A DNA stretch of 59,162 nt from Desulfobacteraceae bacterium (GTDB lineage: Bacteria > Desulfobacterota > DSM-4660 > Desulfatiglandales > Desulfatiglandaceae), in the NCBI GenBank assembly GCA_016844935.1, contig JAERTK010000151.1, positions 1 through 59,162 on the forward strand, in the 5' to 3' direction. The position numbers and the translations under genes are program-made. This document shows, one piece after another, positions 26,268 to 34,771 of the stretch. Numbering within the stretch: the stretch's first letter is position 1; each line of letters starts with the position of its first letter. Below the pieces are notes generated by a model, which had not been told where the DNA came from, made no database searches, and saw nothing but the letters and a program-made list of their open reading frames with translations.

Positions 26268-28088
26268 TTGTTCAATAATATTATTTACTTCATCGTTGTT
26301 TTACTGATTTTCAACGTCAGTTACTCCGATACCTCCCCCGATGATTCGCTGCTCTTTTCCGCCACTGGACTTCTGTTTTGCTGGGTGGCTTTTGCCGGTT
26401 ACTGCCGCCGGTGTTTTTACCGCTTTCACCGACTGCTTGCGTCCGGCGAGCCCGCCGGAAGCATACTGGCGGAACGATACGAGCGACTGACCCTGCGGCT
26501 TTCCATTCTGGCCATAGTGCTGTTTGCCGTTGCCATCTATTTTTTCAGCCTCAAGCAGTGGCTTCTGACCATCCCCGGTCTTGGGGCTTTCTCTGTATTG
26601 CAGGGCCTCTTTGCCATTGTGCTGTTTCTTTTCTACCTCGGCACCATCTGGTATTTTGCTTACCCCACGTACCGGGTACTTTTTCGCGTGCATGTCACCA
26701 GACGCAGTTTTGTGTTGAGCAACATTCGATTCAATCTCCCGGTCCTGTTTCCATGGTTTGCCTTGACCCTTGCCTATGACCTCCTTTCCCTCACGCCATG
26801 GGCATCTTCCAGCGAATTTTTGAACAGCCTCTACGGCCAGGTACTGTTTTTTGCCGTCTTTTTGTCTCTGCTGGCGGTGGTCATGCCAAAATTCATTCAA
26901 TACTGGTGGGGGTGCCAGCCCCTGGAGACATCGGAGAAGGGGAGACAACTGGCCGATTTTTTAAGGGGGAAGGGGTTCCGATACCGCCGCCTGCTCAACT
27001 GGCCCATTTTCGAGGGGCGGCTCCTGACGGCGGGCATTATGGGGATTGTGCCCCGGTATCGGTACATCATGGTGACCGATGCGCTCATGTCCGCACTTTC
27101 CATGGAAGAGTTGGAATCTGTTCTGGCCCATGAGATGGGCCATGCCAGGTACTTTCATTTGCTCTTTTACGTTTTGTTCTTTGTGGGGTTCATGGTGATT
27201 TCATTCGGGCTATCGGATGTATACATCTATATTGCGTATGTGTGGTCTCCTCTGGCGGATCTCATTTCAGAAGACGACGCCCGGTCCATGACGCTTTTCT
27301 ATCTGTCGGTAGCGGTCCCCATGCTGTTGACCCTCTTGATCTATTTTCGCTACATCATGGGCTTTTTCATGCGCCATTTTGAACGCCAGGCCGATCTTTA
27401 CGCCGCAACGATCATGGGAACACCCGCATTCATCGTCAATGCCCTTGAAAAAATTGCCTACCTGAGCGGAAAATCCCGCGATGTTCCCAACTGGCACCAT
27501 TTCAGCATCGGGCAACGGGTCGCCTGCCTGTTGAAAACCCTGGAGGTCCCCCGATTGGCCCGGAAACAAAACCGTTTTGTCTTGATCTCCTTCCTGGTTT
27601 ACCTGGCATGCATCGGAACCTTAGGCTATTATCTGAATTTCGGCGACATCAAGAGCCATATGGCATACGATCTGGTGAGCAAGGAACTCAGTCGCAAACT
27701 GGATGAACACCCCGGGGATATCCGTCTGGCCATGAACCTGGCCATGGTTTACCAGCGCATGGGAAAAGAGGCCGAGACCATGGCCCTTTATGACCAGATT
27801 ACCCAGTGGTCTCCCCACCAGGCGGTGGCCCTGAACAACCTGGCCTGGATGCTGCTGACGGCAGAAAACCCGCTTCTAAGAAATAATGCCCGGGCGCTGT
27901 CGCTGGCGCGAAAAGCCGTGGCGCTTCAGCCTGTCCCCCAGTTCCTGGATACCCTGGCCGAGGCCTGCTACCAAAACGGGTTGACGGATGAAGCCATCCA
28001 CGTTATTCAGGAAGCCATCAAAGAAGCCAAGGAAAACAGGGACTATTATGAAGCCCAGCTGGAAAAATACCGTTTTCAAAGGAGGTAA
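26268..28088 (+). CDS. Membrane M48-family metalloprotease with C-terminal TPR repeats
   Basis: 606 residues from TTG 26268. Multiple transmembrane segments in the N-terminal 250 residues, then the zinc motif HEMGH at 288-292 (LESVLAHEMGHARYF) and the downstream zinc ligand region ERQADLYAATIMG. The C-terminal ~120 residues are TPR-like (MNLAMVYQRMGKEAETMALYDQITQWSPHQAVALNNLAWMLL). It resembles HtpX/Ste24-type quality-control proteases of the inner membrane, with an added protein-interaction module. Last gene of the run beginning at 19245. Confidence 0.9.
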   Translation: MFNNIIYFIVVLLIFNVSYSDTSPDDSLLFSATGLLFCWVAFAGYCRRCFYRFHRLLASGEPAGSILAERYERLTLRLSILAIVLFAVAIYFFSLKQWLLTIPGLGAFSVLQGLFAIVLFLFYLGTIWYFAYPTYRVLFRVHVTRRSFVLSNIRFNLPVLFPWFALTLAYDLLSLTPWASSSEFLNSLYGQVLFFAVFLSLLAVVMPKFIQYWWGCQPLETSEKGRQLADFLRGKGFRYRRLLNWPIFEGRLLTAGIMGIVPRYRYIMVTDALMSALSMEELESVLAHEMGHARYFHLLFYVLFFVGFMVISFGLSDVYIYIAYVWSPLADLISEDDARSMTLFYLSVAVPMLLTLLIYFRYIMGFFMRHFERQADLYAATIMGTPAFIVNALEKIAYLSGKSRDVPNWHHFSIGQRVACLLKTLEVPRLARKQNRFVLISFLVYLACIGTLGYYLNFGDIKSHMAYDLVSKELSRKLDEHPGDIRLAMNLAMVYQRMGKEAETMALYDQITQWSPHQAVALNNLAWMLLTAENPLLRNNARALSLARKAVALQPVPQFLDTLAEACYQNGLTDEAIHVIQEAIKEAKENRDYYEAQLEKYRFQRR

Positions 28089-28093
28089 CTGAA

Positions 28094-28996
28094 ATGACAG
28101 CAAAGATTTCCCTGGGGGGATGCTTCCCTCCCATTCCCACACCTTTCGATGGCAACGACAGGATTGACCATGATCGCCTGACCGCCAATCTCGAGCAATG
28201 GCAGAAGACGCCACTAAGGGGTTTTGCCGTTCTGGGGTCCAACGGCGAATCGGTCCTGCTTAAGACAGAAGAAAAAGTGGAGACCTGGCGGACAGCGGGG
28301 AAAGCCATTACTTCCGACCGGCACTTTATTGCGGGGACCGGCCGCCAATCCACCAAGGAGACCCTGGAATTGACAGAGAAAGCGGCAGTCGCGGGTGCCA
28401 ATGCCGCCATGATTGTGACGCCCCATTACTATAAACCCAGGATGGACCACACGGCCCTGTGCGCCCATTACACCTTTGTGGCGGACCGATCTCCCATCCC
28501 CATCATTTTGTACAATGTGCCCGGGTTTACCGGCGTTGATCTGGAAGCCCGAACCATCATCGAACTGGCGGAACACCCCAATATTATCGGACTTAAAGAG
28601 AGCTCGGGCAATGTGGTGAAGATGGGACAGGTGGTGCATGCCGTGGGAGACCGTTTTCAGGTCCTGGCGGGTTCGGGGAGTTTTCTGCTGCCGGCCTTGT
28701 CGGTGGGTGCTGTTGGGGGTGTCATGGCCCTGGCAGCCGTGGCCCCGTTCCAGCTCCAGAAAATCGTGGATGGTTTTGCCAAGGGAGCGCTGGAGCAGGC
28801 GCGGGAAATCCAGCTCGGGCTCATTGCCGCCAATGCAGCTGTCACCACCGGTTTCGGCATCGCCGGGCTCAAGAAGGCCCTGGATCTCATGGGCATGTAT
28901 GGCGGTCCGGTACGTGCTCCCTTGCGGCCACTGGACAAGAGCCAGAGAGACGAATTGGAACAAATTTTGAAAAAAACCCGTGTTCTGGAAGGGTAG
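28094..28996 (+). CDS. DapA/HOGA family class I aldolase
   Basis: 300 residues. TIM-barrel lyase of the dihydrodipicolinate synthase superfamily: GCFPPIPTPFDGNDRID, FAVLGSNGESVLLKTEEK, YNVPGFTGVDLE with the catalytic Tyr, and IIGLKESSGN with the Schiff-base Lys. The substrate motif GSNGES differs from the GTTGES of classical DapA and fits 4-hydroxy-2-oxoglutarate aldolase-like members, so it may not act in lysine synthesis. It starts 5 bases after the protease gene (SD AAAGGAGG), so it is probably co-transcribed. Confidence 0.9.
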   Translation: MTAKISLGGCFPPIPTPFDGNDRIDHDRLTANLEQWQKTPLRGFAVLGSNGESVLLKTEEKVETWRTAGKAITSDRHFIAGTGRQSTKETLELTEKAAVAGANAAMIVTPHYYKPRMDHTALCAHYTFVADRSPIPIILYNVPGFTGVDLEARTIIELAEHPNIIGLKESSGNVVKMGQVVHAVGDRFQVLAGSGSFLLPALSVGAVGGVMALAAVAPFQLQKIVDGFAKGALEQAREIQLGLIAANAAVTTGFGIAGLKKALDLMGMYGGPVRAPLRPLDKSQRDELEQILKKTRVLEG

Positions 28997-29199
28997 GGAA
29001 AGTGAGAACGGGTCGCCCTTTATACATTCATATTTAGCAATTCGCTCCTCTCGTATCGCAGTGATACTTGCAGTTGGCACTGAAATTCCCAAAGTTTCTC
29101 TTGACAAAGCCTTGGCGTCTATTCAAATTGAGATATTAAACATAAAATTTCAGATAGGTATTTCATGGATTATCTTAAATGCTCGCATGGAGAACCGAT

Positions 29200-29532
29200 A
29201 TGAACATTGAAACATATTTTGAATTCTTGGCGCCGGATGACATTCGAATTAAAGGAACACGCATCGGAATTGAAACAGTTCTCTATGAATATATTTATCG
29301 TGAGCAATCACCAGAGGACATCGTTAATCTGTTTTCCTCACTGGCATTGGAACAGGTATACGCGACCATACTATATTATCTGAAAAATAAGGAAAAAATT
29401 ACCCTATACATGGCCGATTGGTTGGCCTTTGGCCAACATATGAGAGAAGATCAAGCCAAAAACCCACCTCCCGCAGTACTTCGATTGCGTCGGTTGAAAC
29501 ACGAGCGTCTGCAGGAGGGTGTGAGCGTATGA
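29200..29532 (+). CDS. DUF433-type antitoxin-like protein
   Basis: 110 residues from ATG 29200. DUF433 helix-turn-helix features: IRIKGTRIGIETVLYEYIYREQSPEDIVNLFSSLALEQVYATILYYLKNKEKI. DUF433 genes are usually paired with DUF5615 PIN-like genes as candidate toxin-antitoxin modules (family knowledge). Its stop overlaps the next start in an ATGA. Confidence 0.82.
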   Translation: MNIETYFEFLAPDDIRIKGTRIGIETVLYEYIYREQSPEDIVNLFSSLALEQVYATILYYLKNKEKITLYMADWLAFGQHMREDQAKNPPPAVLRLRRLKHERLQEGVSV

Positions 29533-29894
29533 GTCAGATACGCTACCTGCTGGATGAAAACCTTGCGGCTCTGTATCGGACAGAATTTGGGAAACGAGAA
29601 CCTACCATGATAGTGTGGAAAATAGGTGACCCCGGTGTTCCGCCAAAAGGAACCTCGGATCCGAAAATTCTTTGCTGGTGTGAAGAGCAGGGATTTGTCC
29701 TGGTTACAAATAACCGAAAATCCATGCCGGACCATTTGTCAGAACATCTGGCGACGGGGAGGCATATCCCGGGGATTATCGAACTTAATCCAAAGATGGG
29801 AATAGGCGAGACAATTGAAGAACTGGCTCTGATTTGGGAGGCTTCAGATCCAAATGAATATCAGGATACGATCCTGTATTTGCCGCTTACCTAA
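29529..29894 (+). CDS. DUF5615 PIN-like protein, partner of DUF433
   Basis: 121 residues from ATG 29529. Begins IRYLLDENLAALYRTEF with the DEN motif and contains DPKILCWCEEQGFVLVTNNRKSMPDH with the (N/D)-rich motif of the PIN-like fold. It is likely a nuclease toxin (inference from fold and pairing). Confidence 0.8.
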   Translation: MSQIRYLLDENLAALYRTEFGKREPTMIVWKIGDPGVPPKGTSDPKILCWCEEQGFVLVTNNRKSMPDHLSEHLATGRHIPGIIELNPKMGIGETIEELALIWEASDPNEYQDTILYLPLT

Positions 29895-30156
29895 TCTGAC
29901 CGCGGGGCAAATCCCTGACCAGTTGACCCATATCATGCAATTCATTCACAACCCCTGGATGTTTGTGTCATCGGCATTACTGGAAAACCCCTCACCGGCG
30001 TTTTGCCATGCAGGGTTGGATTGGGGAAGTGTCCTTGTTACGTCGATAAAAAAATGTGCTTTTGAAAAGGAAATTCTCGAATACCGACTGAACTCCTTTC
30101 CTGTCCATCTGGTGGATCTTCTGCCGATTCTGTCTCAAGCGTTCGTGGCGAGCCCT

Positions 30157-30181
30157 CGTTCCCATGCTCTGCGTGGGAACG
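30157..30181. repeat. Short palindromic repeat, copy 3
   Basis: CGTTCCCATGC (30157-30167) and GCGTGGGAACG (30171-30181) pair with one mismatch. Same family as 1113-1141. Apart from this hairpin the 297-base gap from 29895 shows nothing I can support. Confidence 0.75.
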
Positions 30182-30191
30182 TTTCCAATGT

Positions 30192-30743
30192 TTACTTCCC
30201 GGGCAGGGTATAGGTCGCGGTGACATCAATTTTCTGGTCCCCTTTGTATTCACCGCCATAAGGTTTGGTTTGCTTTCCTTTGAGGGATAAAGTGCCTTCG
30301 ATGCCATGAAAACGACCGGTTCCTTTGATATATTTCCCCTTGCCTTCGGTAACAGGAAGCTTTTCGCCGGGCGGTATTTCAAACTTGCCTTCTACTCTTG
30401 CAATGGTGGTTGAACCGTCATCAAAGGTAAAAAGTGAATAGCCTTGAAAAGTCCCCTTACCTCGGTTGAAGTCAATCGTTCCCCTCAATATTTGTTTCGC
30501 CTTTTCTCCATCTTCAAACAACACTTCACCCTGCCTTTCAAACAGTCCAACAATATGCCCCGGTGTATCCAGGATGGGAATATATTCAAAACGGGTGATC
30601 TGATTGTTGACTTTAAACTTCCGGGTTTCGGCACTTGCCTGCGAAACAGGTATCAAGAACCAAGTGAAAAAGATCAGGGCCATACTTGAAAGCAATAACG
30701 GCTTGTTGATAATGCATTTGTTATTTCTACCAATCGTTGTCAT
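30192..30743 (-). CDS. Exported protein, possible allene-oxide-cyclase/dirigent-like beta barrel
   Basis: 183 residues. Signal peptide (NKPLLLSSMALIFFTWFLIPVSQASA), then a beta-rich domain with GHIVGLFERQGEVLFEDGEKA, LRGTIDFNRGKGTFQGYSLFTFDDGSTTIARVEGKF and GKGKYIKGTGRFHGIEGTLSLKGKQ. The last motif recalls the allene-oxide-cyclase-like barrel seen in several secreted bacterial proteins. The function is unknown. Confidence 0.7.
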   Translation of the reverse strand: MTTIGRNNKCIINKPLLLSSMALIFFTWFLIPVSQASAETRKFKVNNQITRFEYIPILDTPGHIVGLFERQGEVLFEDGEKAKQILRGTIDFNRGKGTFQGYSLFTFDDGSTTIARVEGKFEIPPGEKLPVTEGKGKYIKGTGRFHGIEGTLSLKGKQTKPYGGEYKGDQKIDVTATYTLPGK

Positions 30744-30855
30744 CTAATTCCCTCCATTTTCTTAGTATGTTGAGGTATCTTTCTGATGAATCCTTTTTCA
30801 ACAAAGAGATGCTTGAATTTTCATTACCTCCTTTCCTCTTTGAATTGAATTTGAA

Positions 30856-32026
30856 TCATTTCGCGGCCTTTGTCTTTTCAGCTGAACCTTTACCGTTGAC
30901 CGGGCCCTCCGGGTAATCCCCCAATTCCCAGGTGGAGGGGCCAGTCTGCCCGGTCTGATCCACGAACAATTTCATGGCTTCGGCCCAGGGGATGACTTGC
31001 CCGCCCTTTTCGAATTCCGGCTTCCAGAATTTCGGGTTTGCGTAGCCCCCGCTATCGACGAATTTCTTGTAGTCCCGATTGGTCACTTCCGTGCGATCTA
31101 TGAAAAACTGATCCAGCATCATACCTTTTGGGTTAAACCAAATGCCTCGTAATCCTATTTGAAATTTTCCGCGATCAATACCGATGCTCCCTGCGGGAAC
31201 ACTGTTTTTCTCATACAGATTCCAATGAAATTTCAAGGGATCACCATAGTTCGACTTTATCAATTCTTTCTGTTTAACGGAAAACGCGTCTCGCAATAAG
31301 ACGGAGGAAGCGAGTTCTCGATCGTGGTAGCCTTCTTTCTGAATACGCCATCGGTGCATGCCCACAGGAACCCGAACTTTATCAATGGGTGTAACCCCCA
31401 GAACGATCCATTTTCCATTCACATCTTTGTAAGGCTTGTAGGAAATTTTTGCCCCCGAGGGCTTGGTATCAATGTTGATATCATTGGTGGCATCATCCAT
31501 ATAGATCTTCAGGGTCGGATCATCAGGAATGATGGATTGCGTTTTTTTTGGCCAGGTCTTGAGATCGCCCCCTTCGGTGTACTCGGATTCAATGTAATTA
31601 GGGTTGGTGTTCCAGTTCCCAGTCCACCACGCGCGCGATGTCTTTTCGATCCCCAAGGCTTTCCTTGAGTAGCCGCAGAAGGACCACTTCCCGCTTGAGC
31701 CCCTGCACGCGATCCGGCTGAAAGCAGAATTTAAACACATGCTGAGTGCGGGTGTTCACATCAGTTGCCAGCCAGATTTCCCCGAATCCTCCGGTCCCCA
31801 GATGAGTGCTCAGGATCCAGTCAGGCCGATCCGATATAGAAAGTCCTGCCGCCGGTCGCCATCCTAACGTATCTTCTTCCAGGGTGGTGACCGCCCGTTG
31901 CACTTTCTTGTTTCCCGGCGGCGGTTTGAGAGGCGCTGCCCCTTCGATGCCCACTTCTCCGATGGGAATAAAATCATCAAAATCTAACCAAAAACCCCAT
32001 AAATTCATCAATGTGCCTAAAGCCAT
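30856..32026 (-). pseudogene. Broken Ser/Thr kinase-PEGA-FGE gene (kinase N-lobe retained, catalytic loop deleted)
   Basis: Reading from 32026, the first part encodes a kinase N-lobe (THLGTGGFGEIWLATD glycine loop, VFKFCFQ with the VAIK-type Lys). At 31598-31600 an extra base makes a stop; skipping it continues as NYIESEYTEGGDLKTW. That is fused directly to KKTQSIIPDDPTLK, homologous to the region after the membrane helix of the intact paralogue, so the kinase catalytic loop, C-lobe and transmembrane segment are gone. A PEGA-like domain (NINIDTKPSGAKISYKPY) and the start of an FGE domain (DQFFIDRTEVTNRDYKKFV) follow, and the gene ends early with GKGSAEKTKAAK. Not expected to give an active kinase. 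Confidence 0.85.
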
Positions 32027-32171
32027 ATGGTGGATAAAAGAACACCCGCTCTGCAGATCGATCTACCCATTTCCGCTCAAGGCTGTTTTGGGTAAAAAGT
32101 AGGGGATCCAGGGTTAGAACAGAGCCATTCTACATCTGAAAAAGAAACAATACCCGCCACTTATTTTCTGC

Positions 32172-32290
32172 AATTTGATGTTGACTTTGGGGTCCGAGCG
32201 AACTAATTAAAAAGCAGTTATTCAATTGACGATTGCTTCTAAATCCTAAGCAAGCGCTCAACCCTCTACTCTCATTAGCCCAGCATAACC
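32172..32290 (+). repeat. Duplicated upstream region of the N-terminal module gene, copy 1 (with promoter)
   Basis: About 119 bases similar to 34655-34771, including TTGACT (32181-32186), a 17-base spacer and TAATTA (32204-32209), and CATAACC just before the ATG. The conserved promoter is the clearest shared block. Confidence 0.75.
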
Positions 32291-32646
32291 ATGAATACTC
32301 AACAACATGCTTCCATCGGAATCGACCTGGACCAGTTCAAGCTGCACTTGAAACTTCCAGGGATCGAGGTGGTAAGTTTTCACTTCGATACCTTTCCCGC
32401 CGGTTTTCAAAGTGATGGGCAGGAAAAAGTCCTATGACGATACATCTGCCAGGGTGTATCGGTTTGAGCAGAAGACCAAAGATGCCTGGGCCAATCTTTT
32501 TGAGTACGCCGGGAGAGGTGAAGTTGGCCACGCCCCTGGCGTTGTCCCATAGACTGCGGACCTTGGATGAGCGTCGCAGGCTCATGCTTCCGGAAAGCAC
32601 TCTTAAAACGCAGGCATATTCCCTCGGACGAAGGAAAAGAAGATGA
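32291..32646 (+). pseudogene. Decayed copy of the N-terminal part of the gene at 34772
   Basis: The first 35 codons match the intact gene (MNTQQHASIGIDLDQFKLHLKLPG). Sequence is then lost between CGCCGGTTTT and CAAAGTGATGGG. A block equivalent to KKTYDESSAWVYRF...WANLFEYQGSGE follows in another frame. A second deletion joins this to the block equivalent to ALTRRLRTLDERRKLLLPE. At least two deletions and frame disruption make it non-functional, although its promoter remains. Confidence 0.88.
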
Positions 32647-32805
32647 GTAAATACTTGGTTGGGTCAAGGCCGATCAGATTCGGACGCTTGACAAAAGCAG
32701 ACTGAATTAAATCAATCGGCATGTTGCAGGAACATTATATTCAAAAGATCGGAGATGCCATGAAAATCCATCTCGACTTTTTCTGACCGAAATGATTACT
32801 TTCTT

Positions 32806-33528
32806 ATGGATGTTCAATCGGAAATGGAGACAACAATGGTCGATTTGCGATGGGGTATGAAACCCAATAAAGCAAAAGCAATTATGTTGGCCAAGCGTCA
32901 ATTGGCCGAATTCGTCTGTGATGCCGTAAATTTGGAAGGCTTAAACTTCACATTGCCCGAAATTCAGACCCTGCTGGATGGCATAACCGTGGGAGGGCAC
33001 AAGCTGTCGGATCAACAGATTGCACTGAATCAGGGTGCCGCATGGCGAACGCTCTTTGAATGGATAGAACAGGATGCGTTTGGGATTACGCCTGAAATGG
33101 TCTGTGCACTTCATGCCATCGCCGGTAAGGAAGAAGCTTTGGAGTGGGGGAACTTTCGTTCCGGTGGGGTCACCATCGCCGGCACTGATTATCTGCCGCC
33201 AAAAGCAACATCATTGCCCAAGCGCTTCATGAAGATGACCGAGAATGTACCCAATACGGTGGATATATACGACCAGGCTATCCACTTGTTTCTGACCATG
33301 GCCCGGTGTCAGTTTTTCTACGACGTCAATGAACGCATGGGGCGCTTCATCATGAATGGGCACCTGCTAAATAATGGATATCCTGCTATAAATGTCTCCG
33401 CTAAAAGGCAGTTGGAGTTTAATCAATTGATGTTGGATTTTTACGAGGCAGGCGATATGGTGGCCATGAACATCTTTATACGCTCTTGTCTGGATGATAG
33501 AGTCATAAAGATCATGAAAGAGGAATAG
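32806..33528 (+). CDS. Fic-domain protein with degenerate catalytic motif
   Basis: 240 residues; alternative starts at 32824 and 32836. Near residue 170 the Fic motif reads QFFYDVNERMGR against canonical HPFxDGNGRxxR, so the catalytic His is Gln and one Gly is Glu, while the Asp, Asn and both Arg are kept. An upstream AVNLEG (about 45) resembles the inhibitory (S/T)xxxEG helix of Fic proteins. Canonical members transfer AMP from ATP to target proteins; loss of the His suggests no AMPylation, perhaps a regulatory or different activity (inference). It sits between the duplicated kinase-family copies. Confidence 0.75.
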   Translation: MDVQSEMETTMVDLRWGMKPNKAKAIMLAKRQLAEFVCDAVNLEGLNFTLPEIQTLLDGITVGGHKLSDQQIALNQGAAWRTLFEWIEQDAFGITPEMVCALHAIAGKEEALEWGNFRSGGVTIAGTDYLPPKATSLPKRFMKMTENVPNTVDIYDQAIHLFLTMARCQFFYDVNERMGRFIMNGHLLNNGYPAINVSAKRQLEFNQLMLDFYEAGDMVAMNIFIRSCLDDRVIKIMKEE

Positions 33529-33616
33529 AAGATCATTGCTGTAATCCGTGTTTTTACGCGGGTTTATGATTGAATCATTTTCACCCCTTCCTATTATTAA
33601 AAAATCATTAAGATTT

Positions 33617-34282
33617 TCAAGAACGGTTTAGCTCCTTTTTCAGGCACTTGATGACAACATTATATATTTCCGTGAGGTTGGCTCTGGTGTTGAGAATGTT
33701 AATGAATTGCGAGATGGATTGATGCTCTTTAAAGTTGTGTTTTAAGAGGGTTACGCGATCAAGGGTTTTTTGGAAATCCTTCTGCAAAAGGGTCTGACCC
33801 AATTTTACCAATATTCGCGGGTCATCTTCCACGGCCAGGGCAAAGTCGAAAACATCCCGTATGGTAAAATTGCTTCCGCGATATCGGATCTTTTTCGCAA
33901 TGATTTCCGCAGGCGTTTCCACATTGATTTCTTTCCCTTCGAAATTGTAGCCAAAAAAACAATTTTCAGAGATAGCGGCCGCAAGGATGAAATCGATTTC
34001 TCCCTCCTGCCTTATCAACTTCAAGTAGTTGCCCGGGAATTGCCAATCACTTGAAATCCGTTTTGTACGTGGATCTCCGGCAATGGTTTTCAGCCCTCGT
34101 GGATCTTCCAGAAAAATATCAATATCATAACTGACCCTGTGATTCAGGCTTAAGAAGAGACCGGTTCCGCCGCCCAGTGTCCAGGGTGTTTCAAGATCAG
34201 ATAAAACGGGCAATGCCAAGCTCAGCAGCTCTTCCCATTGAGAGGTAGGCCATTTCCCGGATCCAGCCGGTAGTGTTTTCAT
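33617..34282 (-). CDS. AbiEii-type nucleotidyltransferase (toxin candidate)
   Basis: 221 residues from the ATG at 34282, 8 bases after AGAGGA; an ATG two codons upstream has poor spacing. The motif WTLGGGTGLFLSLNHRVSYDIDIFL matches the GGxAL...RxSxDxD signature of AbiEii/DUF1814 nucleotidyltransferases, with both catalytic Asp residues. Also EIIAKKIRYRGSNFTIRDVFDFA. Known members add nucleotides to tRNA and act as phage-abortive toxins (family knowledge). It overlaps the upstream gene by about 86 bp. Confidence 0.85.
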   Translation of the reverse strand: MKTLPAGSGKWPTSQWEELLSLALPVLSDLETPWTLGGGTGLFLSLNHRVSYDIDIFLEDPRGLKTIAGDPRTKRISSDWQFPGNYLKLIRQEGEIDFILAAAISENCFFGYNFEGKEINVETPAEIIAKKIRYRGSNFTIRDVFDFALAVEDDPRILVKLGQTLLQKDFQKTLDRVTLLKHNFKEHQSISQFINILNTRANLTEIYNVVIKCLKKELNRS

Positions 34283-34523
34283 CGGCATACTCCTCTGCCT
34301 TCCATATTTTCTGGGCTTCCATGAGCTCTTTGAATGTCACGATCCTCGAAAGTACAATTTCGTGAATCAAGCCAACAGGGGTTTCCAGAAAAAAACTCCA
34401 AATGTGCCCCTTCCATTTTTCGTTCGTACAGAAACCCTTTATACAGGCAACAAAGGTGCCTTCGTCGATTTCAACGGGCACGGATACATTGATGTGTAAA
34501 AGGGCCGCTTTCAAGGGGCTCAT
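34197..34523 (-). CDS. Partner protein of the AbiEii-like gene, unknown family
   Basis: 108 residues, ATG 34523 with GGAGG upstream. Contains SVPVEIDEGTFVACIKGFCTNEKWKGHIWSFFLETP, a beta-rich start, then helices (FKELMEAQKIWKAEEYA). It is not recognisable as the AbiEi winged-helix antitoxin. Position and long overlap suggest the antitoxin or regulator of the next gene (inference). Confidence 0.6.
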   Translation of the reverse strand: MSPLKAALLHINVSVPVEIDEGTFVACIKGFCTNEKWKGHIWSFFLETPVGLIHEIVLSRIVTFKELMEAQKIWKAEEYADENTTGWIREMAYLSMGRAAELGIARFI

Positions 34524-34654
34524 GATGTCCTCCGTTCTGCACGGATGGTTTCAATCTACTTTCAAAGTACTCGATAACACAAATCATTTATTTTATGAAA
34601 GCCCTTTTTGTTTTCCGTTGAAAGATAAACAAAAACGTTCACTTGCTTTTGAAG

Positions 34655-34771
34655 TTTGTTGTTGACTTTGGTGGCCGAGAAAACTAATTAAAAAGCGGTG
34701 ATTAGGTTGACAATTATTTCTGAATCTAATGCAAAGCTCAAACTTTCTGCCCTCATTAATCCAACATAACC
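34655..34771 (+). promoter_or_regulatory. Promoter region of the gene at 34772 (copy 2 of the duplicated upstream block)
   Basis: TTGACT (34662-34667), 17-base spacer, TAATTA (34685-34690); both boxes and the spacing are the same as in the block at 32172-32290. The 5' untranslated part is about 75 bases. Confidence 0.7.

Noticed and set aside
29854..30213. 119-codon frame after the DUF5615 gene
   Set aside because: Starts inside the previous gene, crosses a palindromic repeat and has no family features.
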